DNA from: Acidobacteriota bacterium
GTDB lineage: Bacteria > Acidobacteriota > Vicinamibacteria > Vicinamibacterales > CAVVIG01
Direction of reading: 5' to 3'
Length of the DNA: 10,533 nt
NCBI GenBank assembly: GCA_016195295.1
Contig: JACPZV010000320.1
Location: 1-10,533 of the forward strand
Below the pieces are notes generated by a model, which was not told where the DNA came from, made no database searches, and was given only the letters and a program-made list of their open reading frames with translations. This document shows positions 4,778-10,533 of the stretch, in pieces. The position numbers were made by a program, and so were the translations under genes. The first letter of the stretch is position 1; each line of letters starts with the position of its first letter.

Positions 4778-5464
4778 TCAGCGCCTGACGTTGCCCTGGT
4801 ACTCGTCGTCGGTGACTCGATCCATCCAATTCGTGGCGCCGCCGAAGCCGACGTTGATCTGCACGAGATCCTGATTCGGCACGGCGCCGTGCCAGTGGAC
4901 GACACCCGGTCCGGTGTAATCGCTCTCGCCGACGCCGAGCTCCTTGATCGCTTGGCCGCGCTTCTGCGTCCGCATGCGGCCCTTCTCGACGAGCAGGAGC
5001 TGGCCGTGGTCGTGGTTGTGCCACGCGGACCGCGCGCCCGCCTCGAAGTGCCCAGCAAAAACCGACTCCACTTTCGTGACAATCCGTCCGTTCACCTGCG
5101 ATTCGGCCGCGACCTTCTGCCACTCGGGATCGGCCTGGAAGTCCGCCCAGTTCTTCTTCGCCGCTTCGCGGCTCGGGTGCGCCAGCACATAGATAAGCGT
5201 GTTCTGCGAGAGCGGCGCGTCCTGCGGCCTGAAGTAGCCGATGCTCGTCATGCCGTGCTTCTGGAAGATGCGCAGCGTGTGATTGCGGAACCGCGCGTGC
5301 AGTTCCTCCAGCTTCCCCTCGGGCGCCGTATAGGTTCTGATTTCGAAGACGCGATTGGCCTGCGCGTGCAGCGTCGCCCGCGACTGCAGCGCGCTGCCGG
5401 CCAGCATCCCCGCGCCAAACACGACCGTCGCGAACGCGAGTTGGGTCAGTCCGTTCTTTCGCAT
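4778..5464 (-). CDS. Secreted NIPSNAP-cupin fusion protein
   Basis: This 228-residue protein starts with a signal peptide or membrane anchor (residues 9-27). Residues 38-136 are a NIPSNAP-family domain, with RVFEIRTYTAPEGKL, FQKHGMTSIGYF, NTLIYVLAHPSREAA and DPEW all typical. From residue 137 the sequence becomes a cupin: GARSAWHNHDHGQ and GPGVVHWHGAVPN give metal ligands His149, His151, Gln155 and His190, and the tail NWMDRVTDDEYQG is the usual end of small single-domain cupins. The NIPSNAP part stops at VESVF, just before its normal FLxPTDFSP ending, and the cupin lacks its first strands, so the join is abrupt. The ATG at 5462-5464 follows GGGAGGAA by 8-9 nt. NIPSNAP function is unknown; the cupin suggests a metal-dependent small-molecule enzyme. 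Confidence 0.85.
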   Translation of the reverse strand: MRKNGLTQLAFATVVFGAGMLAGSALQSRATLHAQANRVFEIRTYTAPEGKLEELHARFRNHTLRIFQKHGMTSIGYFRPQDAPLSQNTLIYVLAHPSREAAKKNWADFQADPEWQKVAAESQVNGRIVTKVESVFAGHFEAGARSAWHNHDHGQLLLVEKGRMRTQKRGQAIKELGVGESDYTGPGVVHWHGAVPNQDLVQINVGFGGATNWMDRVTDDEYQGNVRR

Positions 5465-5478
5465 TGTGTTGTTCCTCC

Positions 5479-5519
5479 CAGCCACCAGTCACCAGCCACC
5501 CTTTTCAGCCACCAGCCAC
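5479..5519. repeat. Heptamer array, unit CAGCCAC
   Basis: Three exact-phase units (CAGCCAC, CAGTCAC, CAGCCAC, 5479-5499), a CCTTTT interruption, then two more CAGCCAC units (5506-5519). The array directly abuts the Shine-Dalgarno site of the NIPSNAP-cupin gene on one side and lies 4 nt from a hairpin repeat on the other. Confidence 0.8.
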
Positions 5520-5523
5520 CTCT

Positions 5524-5549
5524 GCCGGGTCCGAAAGGACCCGGCCTAC
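5524..5549. repeat. Hairpin repeat, copy 3 (inverted, GCCGGGTCC arms)
   Basis: A perfect 9-bp stem: GCCGGGTCC (5524-5532), loop GAAA, GGACCCGGC (5537-5545), then CTAC. It is the element in reverse orientation relative to copy 1, with G-C swaps in the stem that keep pairing. It lies between the membrane-protein stop and the NIPSNAP-cupin start. Confidence 0.85.
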
Positions 5550-5564
5550 TCACCTCGTCCACCT

Positions 5565-6125
5565 CTATCTCGGCCACAGCCACCCAAACGTTCCCGCGGT
5601 CAGCAGCGCGTACACGAGCCCGTCGAATACGGACTTGATCGTCGTCCCCCAGTTGCGGTGGTACCAGATCGAAAACTGCAGAAGCGCGAGCGAGTAGCCC
5701 ATGAACGCGGACGTACCGATGAAGCGAAACACGGTCGAGTAGTTCGCGCCGGGCGTCAGCGCGCGGCCGGTGACGTAGGCGGAGAAAAACCCGACCACGA
5801 CGCAGTAGACGAACCAGAGGATCAGGCTCTGGCCCATCGTTGGCGGTCCGCTTTGCATGACGGTCATGAAGATCACGGGGCCCTTCTTCATCTTTTCGAT
5901 GAACTCCGGGCTCTTCATGTCGCGCGGCGACGCGGGGCGCGGCAGAAAGTAATCGCCCGGCGGGATGTTGAACGGGCGTAGCGCGTCCTGCACCGCGTCG
6001 GCGCGCGGCACCTCCCGATAATCGCTCTGATGGTACCGAAGCACCATGTGCATGAGGGAGCTGGTGACGAACACGATGAGGGCTGACAGGAGGATCGGAA
6101 CGGCAAGCGATATCACCGATACCAT
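5565..6125 (-). CDS. Four-helix membrane protein of unknown function
   Basis: A 186-residue integral membrane protein I cannot assign to a named family. Hydrophobic helices are at about residues 3-30 (VSVISLAVPILLSALIVFV and on), 100-124 (SLILWFVYCVVVGFFSAYV), 132-154 (VFRFIGTSAFMGYSLALL) and 165-184 (FDGLVYALLTAGTFGWLWP). Between helices 1 and 2 is a loop of about 70 residues with YREVPRADAVQDALRP, FNIPPGDYFLPRP and EKMKKGPV, likely on one face of the membrane. The ATG at 6123-6125 follows GGAGG by 5 nt, while the GTG two codons earlier overlaps that site and is rejected. The gene is complete, and its neighbours on both sides are separate units, so context gives no function. Confidence 0.8.
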   Translation of the reverse strand: MVSVISLAVPILLSALIVFVTSSLMHMVLRYHQSDYREVPRADAVQDALRPFNIPPGDYFLPRPASPRDMKSPEFIEKMKKGPVIFMTVMQSGPPTMGQSLILWFVYCVVVGFFSAYVTGRALTPGANYSTVFRFIGTSAFMGYSLALLQFSIWYHRNWGTTIKSVFDGLVYALLTAGTFGWLWPR

Positions 6126-6247
6126 AAGCACCTCCGGTAAAGGGGCATCCTACCAGATTCCCGGCGGCAGTCTGGCGCGCACGAGCGCGCACGATGACCC
6201 GAACACGATCGGAAACGCCGGCGCGATCCGGCGAGAGCCCCTCGCCC

Positions 6248-6282
6248 CCAGCCCTCCAGCCCTCCAGCCCTCAGCCCTTCAG
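6248..6282. repeat. Octamer array, unit CCAGCCCT
   Basis: Three identical 8-nt units CCAGCCCT (6248-6271), then CAGCCCTT and CAG. Its last bases include the stop codon of the dehydrogenase gene (6279-6281, minus strand), so the repeat reaches into the gene end. Confidence 0.8.
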
Positions 6283-7211
6283 TATCCGCGCTCGAAATCC
6301 ACCTGGTACTTCAGTGGCTCGCCACCAACCAAACGCAAGTAGTTCTCGACGAACACGGGCGCGATGTCTTCGGGATGGCTCTGCGCCGCCGTGTGCGACG
6401 TGATGAGCACGTTCGGTGCACGCCACAGCTCGTGATCGCTCGGGAGCGGCTCGGTCTGAAAAACATCCAGGACCGCGCCGGCCAATCGCCCTTCGCGCAA
6501 TGCGGCCGCCAGCGCGGCCTCGTCTACGACGCTCCCGCGTCCAGGGTTAACGAAGACGGCGCGAGACGGCAAGGCCGCGAGCAGCGCGGCATCGACGAGA
6601 TGCCGAGTTCCCGCGGTGTTCGGCGCGACGGTCACCAGATAATCCAGGTCCGCCGCGAACGCGAGGCGCTGGTCGCCGTGAAAGTAGACGTCCACGTCCG
6701 CGCACGTCTCGCTCGCGCGCGTGTAGCCGTGCACACGCATGCCGAAGTGCTTCGCGGTCCGTGCCAGCGCCGCGCCGATCGAGCCGACGCCGATGAGGCC
6801 GATCAGCTTTCCGCGCAGCGATCCGGGCGGCGTCGGATCCCAGCGGCCCGCCTGCTGCGACGCGTACTTCTTCAGCAGCAGCCGCTCGTGCGCGAGCAGG
6901 TAGGCGAAGACGTACTCGGACATCAACGCGCCGAAGACGCCGCGGGCGTTGGTCAGCACGTAGTCGCGGCGCAGCGACGGATTGAGGAGCGGCTCGACGC
7001 CCGCCCACGTCGCTTGCGCCCAGCGCAGCGCGGTCAGACGCGGCAACGCGTGCGCGAGGAGCGACGGCTCGCCGAACGCCAGGTCGCACTCGCCCGCGCT
7101 CGCGGCAGCGTCAGACGAGGAAGTCACGCGCAGATCGGGAAGTCGAGCGGCGTCGATCAGACGACGGTAGTCGTTGGCATGACGAGAAAGGATCAGGAGT
7201 GAATGAGACAC
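6279..7211 (-). CDS. D-2-hydroxyacid dehydrogenase (NAD(P)-dependent)
   Basis: A 310-residue member of the D-isomer-specific 2-hydroxyacid dehydrogenase family, which interconverts 2-keto acids (such as glyoxylate or hydroxypyruvate) and D-hydroxy acids. The nucleotide-binding loop GVGSIG is at 141-146. The catalytic set is complete: Arg225 in NPGRGSVVDE, Glu254 in FQTEPLP and His273 in TSHTAA. The general layout resembles the GhrA branch, but I cannot fix substrate or cofactor. The only possible start is a GTG at 7209-7211, with no Shine-Dalgarno site, because a 7-nt repeat array occupies the leader. An upstream in-frame stop rules out extension, so the native start may have been replaced. 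Length is normal for the family. Confidence 0.88.
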   Translation of the reverse strand: MSHSLLILSRHANDYRRLIDAARLPDLRVTSSSDAAASAGECDLAFGEPSLLAHALPRLTALRWAQATWAGVEPLLNPSLRRDYVLTNARGVFGALMSEYVFAYLLAHERLLLKKYASQQAGRWDPTPPGSLRGKLIGLIGVGSIGAALARTAKHFGMRVHGYTRASETCADVDVYFHGDQRLAFAADLDYLVTVAPNTAGTRHLVDAALLAALPSRAVFVNPGRGSVVDEAALAAALREGRLAGAVLDVFQTEPLPSDHELWRAPNVLITSHTAAQSHPEDIAPVFVENYLRLVGGEPLKYQVDFERGY

Positions 7212-7213
7212 GA

Positions 7214-7243
7214 GAAGTGTGAAGTCTGAAGGCTGAAGTCAAG
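7214..7243. repeat. Heptamer array, unit GAAGTCT
   Basis: Four exact-phase units GAAGTGT, GAAGTCT, GAAGGCT, GAAGTCA (7214-7241), then AG and immediately hairpin copy 4. The array takes the place where the dehydrogenase ribosome binding site should be. Confidence 0.8.
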
Positions 7244-7301
7244 TAGGGCGGGTCCTTTTGGACCCGCCGGAGAGTAGCCGATCCGAAAGGACCCGGCCTA
7301 C
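7244..7301. repeat. Head-to-head hairpin pair (copies 4 and 5)
   Basis: Copy 4 has arms GGCGGGTCC (7247-7255) and GGACCCGCC (7260-7268) with loop TTTT. Copy 5 is inverted, with a left arm GCCGATCC (7277-7284, one base short), loop GAAA and right arm GGACCCGGC (7289-7297), ending CCTAC. The two start and end with TAGG and CCTA, so the pair is itself a larger inverted unit. It fills the gap between the VWFA gene and the dehydrogenase. Confidence 0.85.
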
Positions 7302-7315
7302 AAATCTCGTCGCGC

Positions 7316-7330
7316 GGCCCTTTCAGGGCC
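7316..7330. repeat. Short hairpin GGCCCT/AGGGCC
   Basis: GGCCCT (7316-7321), loop TTC, AGGGCC (7325-7330), 7 nt beyond the stop codon of the VWFA gene. Loop and flanks resemble the longer hairpin repeat, so it may be a divergent short copy. No T-run follows, so a terminator role is unproven. Confidence 0.4.
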
Positions 7331-7336
7331 GAGATC

Positions 7337-8392
7337 TCAGCGTTCGTTCCGCGCGAGATAACTTTTTCTCGCGCGCACGGTCATGCCCTGGCCTGCGATG
7401 CGAACGTCGAGCGTGTGCATCTTACCGTCAAGGCTGGTCGGCGTGAAGCCGAGCGCGTACTGATGATGCAGCTCGTCTGCGACCTTCTGGAATGTCGCCA
7501 CCAAGTCGGCCGTCGTGGTCAGCTCGAAGTACCCGCCGCCGGTCGCCGCGGCGATTTTCGGCAGCCCTTCGTCCGGATGGTCCGTCACGCCCGCTGGAGG
7601 AATGCCGAATCCACCGCGCCCGCCGCCGCCAAAACCTCCGCGTCCGCCACGACCGCTGCCGCCGGGAAACCCGGCGCCGCGACCGCCGGGATAGCCGCCG
7701 CCGCCCGTCCCGCGCCCGCGTGAGGAGGGCATAGACGAGGCGAGGCCAATCGCGTAGACCATGACGTCTTCTTCCTCGGCGCGTTTCATCACGCTCTTGA
7801 GTGAGCTGTTGTTGTTGCTGAAATTCATCGGCGCGTCCATGCCGTCGGTGAAGACCAGCACGACGCGCCGGCCCTGCTGGTGCAGGAGCGCGGTGATGCC
7901 GACGTTGACCGCATTCCAGAGCGGCGTCGGTCCTTCCTCCTGCAGATCGTTGCGGAGGATCTTCAGCAGCTCGTCGTGGTCGGACGTGAAGTCGCGCGGG
8001 TCGACCTGAATGCGATTCGAGAAGCTGCCGATGCGCGCCTTGTCGGCGGGCAGCATCACGTTGACGAACTGCTCGGCCGCCTGTTCGACGAGCTCGAAGT
8101 TGCCCACCATGCTGCCGCTGCGGTCCAGCATCATGACGACCGTGATCGGCTGGATGTCGTTGGCGAAGAGCGACAGCTCCTGCTTTTTGCCGTTGTCGAA
8201 GATGGAGAAGACGTCGCGCGTGAGATCGGGGACGAGCCGGCCGTTAGCGCCCGTCACCGTCGCATAGACGGCGACGGTGCGGATGCCGCCTTTGAATGTG
8301 GGCTCCTGCTGCTGCGCCGCGAGCGCGGCGGCAATCAGAACCGAACCAAGAAGGAAGATGAACGCGCGAACGCGGATCCGGGTCGTACCCAT
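7337..8392 (-). CDS. Secreted VWFA-domain protein, acidobacterial type
   Basis: A 351-residue protein with signal peptide (residues 1-26), a short beta-rich segment containing VPDLTRDVFSIFDNGKKQE, and a von Willebrand factor A domain. The metal-ion site is complete: DRSGS at 90-94, Thr156 in GPTPLW and Asp183 in FTDG. This arrangement is the VWFA-related protein expanded in Acidobacteriota, thought to act in cell-surface or periplasmic binding; function is not known. A Gly/Arg/Phe-rich insertion occupies residues 225-263, and the fold then resumes with GLPKIAAATGGGYFELTT and a C-terminal strand HTLDVRI. The ATG at 8390-8392 follows AAGGA by 7 nt. The gene is intact and stands between two repeat pairs. 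Confidence 0.88.
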   Translation of the reverse strand: MGTTRIRVRAFIFLLGSVLIAAALAAQQQEPTFKGGIRTVAVYATVTGANGRLVPDLTRDVFSIFDNGKKQELSLFANDIQPITVVMMLDRSGSMVGNFELVEQAAEQFVNVMLPADKARIGSFSNRIQVDPRDFTSDHDELLKILRNDLQEEGPTPLWNAVNVGITALLHQQGRRVVLVFTDGMDAPMNFSNNNSSLKSVMKRAEEEDVMVYAIGLASSMPSSRGRGTGGGGYPGGRGAGFPGGSGRGGRGGFGGGGRGGFGIPPAGVTDHPDEGLPKIAAATGGGYFELTTTADLVATFQKVADELHHQYALGFTPTSLDGKMHTLDVRIAGQGMTVRARKSYLARNER

Positions 8393-8443
8393 AGACGCAT
8401 CCTTCGCGCTGGCAGATTGATTCTACCGTGGACCTCAAATGTG

Positions 8444-8506
8444 TAGGGCGGGTCCTTTCGGACCCGCCTCGTACGTTCAGCCGGGTCCAGAAGGACCCCG
8501 GCCTAC
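8444..8506. repeat. Head-to-head hairpin pair (copies 6 and 7)
   Basis: Copy 6 has arms GGCGGGTCC (8447-8455) and GGACCCGCC (8460-8468), loop TTTC. Copy 7 is inverted: GCCGGGTCC (8480-8488), loop AGAA, and GGACCCCGGC (8493-8502, one extra C), ending CTAC. Order and orientation are the same as in the pair at 7244-7301, with an 11-nt spacer instead of 8. It separates the Asp-box gene's stop from the VWFA gene's start. Confidence 0.85.
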
Positions 8507-8510
8507 AGAT

Positions 8511-10533
8511 CTACTTCGCGCCGGTCGTTCTGCGCGCCGACGCGACATCAGGCATTTTGACCGGCTGAGGAACAGTCAGCGTGAGATTGACGCGCGCGAG
8601 CGCCGTGCTGAGCGCCGTGGCCTTCGTCAGCAGCGCATTCAGATCCGCGATCGTTTTCGGCGTCAGCGCCTTCGCCTCCGCGTACGCGCGCGTCGTCTGC
8701 TCGCCGACGACCATGCCGCCCATCAGGCCCGTCTTCGCCTGACCGATCTTCGCGACGATCGCCTCCGTGTTGCCGCGGCCGCCACCGCCGCCGCGTCCAC
8801 CCTGCGGCTGCGCCAGCTTCGGCGCCAGCGCCGCGAGCTCGGTCTTGAACGCATCGAACGACGACTTCACGTCCGCCGGCACATCACCGCGGCCGGCGAT
8901 CGTCGTCGCAAGCTCGTTGATCTGGCGCGTGAGATTCGCGTGCGCCGTCGCCGCTTCCGTCGCGCGCGGCTGCAGCGCGTGCATCTCCATCGCCATGTCG
9001 TACTGCCGCTTCCGCTCGGCCGACGTCAGCACGACCTCGGGATCGTCGGTCACCTTCAGCGGCTTGGTGTCCACGGTTTTTCCGTCGACGATGAGCGACA
9101 CGTTGTAGGTGCCGCCGAGCACGAACGGACCGGCGGTCCCAGCGCCGCCGCCGAATCCCCCGCCACCGCCGCCGGGCGGCGCGGCCACGGGACATCCCGC
9201 GCCCCACAGACTTGTTTCCGGATTCTGATTCTGCCCGCCGCCTTCCTGGCCCGCCGCGGCTTGCCCTGAGCCTGCCGAAGGGCCGCGTCCGCCCCGACCC
9301 GCTTGCGGTGAGCCTGCCGAACTACGTCCCTCTTGCGGAGGCGGCGCCGGCACGGGCTGCACGCGCAGATCCCAACACGCGGACTGAATGCCGGCTTTGT
9401 TGCTGTTCGCCAGCACCTGACCTGAAATCTCGCGGACCTCTTTGCCGGCCGCATCGGTGATGCGCAGCGTGACTTCTCCCACCGTGGGGCCGACCGCGGG
9501 CTTGTTGAGCCACGAGAAGACGGCCGCCTGTGGCGGGTTCTCACCGTAGAACGTCTGGTCGCCCCAGAACTCGTAGTTCCGGTCCCGCGCCGGCCGCCTG
9601 TACATAGAGGATGGGGGCGGTGAGAAGAGCTTCGCGTCGGTCGATGCGGCCTGCGCCGCCGCGTACTCCTGGATCGGCTCCAGGTGATCGAGGATCCAGA
9701 TGTCGCGGCCGTGCGTGGCGAGCACCATCGCGTTGTCGCGCGGATGCAGTGTGATTTCGTCGACGCGCACCGTCGGGAGATTCGCTTTCAGGCGCGCCCA
9801 ACTCTTCGCGCGATCGAGCGAGATGAACAGGCCCGTCTCCGTCCCGATGTAAAGAATGTCCGGATTCCGCTGATCTTCAGTCAGCGTCTTCACCGACTCA
9901 CCCCTCAGATTCGCCACCGCCGACTGCCACGTCTGCCCGAAGTCGTGGCTCACGACGATATAGCTCTCGAAATCGTTCGACCGGTGACCGTCGGCCGTCA
10001 CGTACACCGTGCCCTCGTCGAATCGCGACGGCACGACCTCGGAGATCCAGATGCCCTTCGGCAGACCCGTGATGTTCGCCGTCACGTTCGTCCACGATCG
10101 CCCTGTGTCGCGCGAGACCTGAACGTTGCCATCGTCAGTGCCCGCCCAGAGCAGACCCTGCCGCTTCGCGGACTCGGCGAACGAGATGATCGTCGGCCAC
10201 GCGACAATGCCGTCGTTCTTCGCGATGGCGACGTCGCTGCCTTTCACGCCCATCGTGGCGACCTCGTCTCGGTTGGCGTTGCTCGTCAGGTCCTGGCCCG
10301 CCGACTCGAACGTCAACCCGCGGTTCGCGGAGCGGTACACCTTGTTGCCGATCGCGTAAATGATTTTTGGATCGTGCGGCGACATCACGATCGGCGTGTC
10401 CCAGTTCCACCGAATCGCCGGTTCGCCCTGCGCCGGCTGCGGGCGGATGGACATCGTCTCGCCGGTCACGCGATCGATGCGGACCATGTTGCCATCCTGC
10501 GACTCGCTGTACGCGATGCGGAAGTCGGTCGGA
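8511..10533 (-). CDS. Large Asp-box (sortilin/BNR-like) protein, 3' part
   Basis: The frame is open to the right edge, so this is a partial gene: 674 codons plus the upstream part. The visible N-terminal part is a beta-propeller with Asp-box repeats: SANRGLTF near 10331, SRDTGRSW near 10115, SHDFGQTW near 9950 and a degenerate SLDRAKSW near 9821. Phrases such as IVMSPHDPKIIYAIGNKVYRS and GTDDGNVQVS are typical of the VPS10/sortilin-like glycosyl-hydrolase-related proteins of Acidobacteriota. These are usually over 1,000 residues and secreted. After the propeller come a beta domain ending in CWDLRVQ, a Gly/Pro/Gln-rich linker carrying two translated DNA repeats, a strand-rich piece (TYNVSLIVDGKTVDTKPLKV) and a helical C-terminal domain after LTSAERKRQYDMAMEMHA. 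No catalytic residues are evident, so role and substrate are unknown. Confidence 0.85.
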   Translation of the reverse strand, partial: PTDFRIAYSESQDGNMVRIDRVTGETMSIRPQPAQGEPAIRWNWDTPIVMSPHDPKIIYAIGNKVYRSANRGLTFESAGQDLTSNANRDEVATMGVKGSDVAIAKNDGIVAWPTIISFAESAKRQGLLWAGTDDGNVQVSRDTGRSWTNVTANITGLPKGIWISEVVPSRFDEGTVYVTADGHRSNDFESYIVVSHDFGQTWQSAVANLRGESVKTLTEDQRNPDILYIGTETGLFISLDRAKSWARLKANLPTVRVDEITLHPRDNAMVLATHGRDIWILDHLEPIQEYAAAQAASTDAKLFSPPPSSMYRRPARDRNYEFWGDQTFYGENPPQAAVFSWLNKPAVGPTVGEVTLRITDAAGKEVREISGQVLANSNKAGIQSACWDLRVQPVPAPPPQEGRSSAGSPQAGRGGRGPSAGSGQAAAGQEGGGQNQNPETSLWGAGCPVAAPPGGGGGGFGGGAGTAGPFVLGGTYNVSLIVDGKTVDTKPLKVTDDPEVVLTSAERKRQYDMAMEMHALQPRATEAATAHANLTRQINELATTIAGRGDVPADVKSSFDAFKTELAALAPKLAQPQGGRGGGGGRGNTEAIVAKIGQAKTGLMGGMVVGEQTTRAYAEAKALTPKTIADLNALLTKATALSTALARVNLTLTVPQPVKMPDVASARRTTGAK
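9259..9326. repeat. Two copies of a translated intragenic repeat
   Basis: Within the linker of the Asp-box gene are two copies of one short DNA repeat sharing GAGCCTGCCGAA and a TTGC start, separated by a short stretch. On the coding strand they read PSAGSGQA and SSAGSPQA in the same frame. The form CCCTGAGCCTGCCGAAGGG (9264-9282) is a variant of a dispersed repeat I know from many bacterial genomes, so this is a mobile-type repeat accepted inside a gene. Confidence 0.65.

Noticed and set aside
4718..5638. Plus-strand frame of 306 codons
   Set aside because: It is the antisense of the NIPSNAP-cupin gene and runs through repeats and past the end of the membrane gene, with no domain signal.
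6375..7202. Plus-strand frame of 275 codons
   Set aside because: It is the antisense of the dehydrogenase, whose minus-strand frame has full catalytic motifs.
119..7241. CRISPR array as an explanation of the short repeats
   Set aside because: Units are 7-8 nt without spacers, and no cas genes are present.
8439..9269. Plus-strand frame of 276 codons
   Set aside because: It starts inside a hairpin pair and is antisense to the Asp-box gene, with Arg-rich shadow composition.

Overview
The window looks like chromosomal DNA of a high-GC Acidobacteriota bacterium, probably of the Vicinamibacteria type. I infer this from gene content, not from a database search. The markers are a VWFA-related secreted protein of the acidobacterial kind, the C-terminus of an FtsX/ADOP-type permease, a NIPSNAP-family secreted protein, an exported HpcH/HpaI-type aldolase and a large Asp-box (sortilin/BNR-like) secreted protein. 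No phage genes, transposase, rRNA, tRNA or CRISPR array is visible. Every intact gene lies on the minus strand. The only recognisable plus-strand coding is the tail of a broken arylamine N-acetyltransferase.

Left part (1-4,800) is a worn region. A methyltransferase start is joined out of frame to the end of a membrane protein (40-421). Then come an intact YbjQ/UPF0145 gene (476-811), a 5'-truncated N-acetyltransferase whose break lies against a hairpin repeat (922-1393), a small secreted hypothetical protein (1264-1737), an exported aldolase-like enzyme (1896-2960), a VapBC toxin-antitoxin pair (3023-3668), the last 77 codons of a permease (3800-4033), and a MazF-type toxin with a ribbon-helix-helix antitoxin (4130-4713). 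At least four gene fragments and two toxin-antitoxin pairs within 4.7 kb suggest repeated deletion and insertion.

Right part (4,778-10,533) is intact. It holds a secreted NIPSNAP-cupin fusion (4778-5464), a four-helix membrane protein of unknown function (5565-6125), a D-2-hydroxyacid dehydrogenase (6279-7211), a secreted VWFA-domain protein (7337-8392) and the 3' part of a very large secreted Asp-box protein that runs off the right edge (8511-10533). These are single genes separated by repeat-bearing gaps of roughly 100-150 bp, mostly with their own strong Shine-Dalgarno sites, so I see no operon apart from the two toxin-antitoxin pairs.

The most unusual content is between the genes. Two repeat types recur. 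One is a 9-bp-stem hairpin (GGCGGGTCC or GCCGGGTCC arms around TTTC/GAAA), seen seven times, twice as head-to-head pairs. The other is a set of short arrays of 7-nt (once 8-nt) units, seen six times with a different unit at each site. At three sites an array lies directly against a hairpin. A third repeat type sits inside the Asp-box protein and is translated as SAGS-type octapeptides. I found no clear new multi-gene defence or metabolic system. The repeat architecture, the fusion protein and the fragment-rich left arm are the points worth following.
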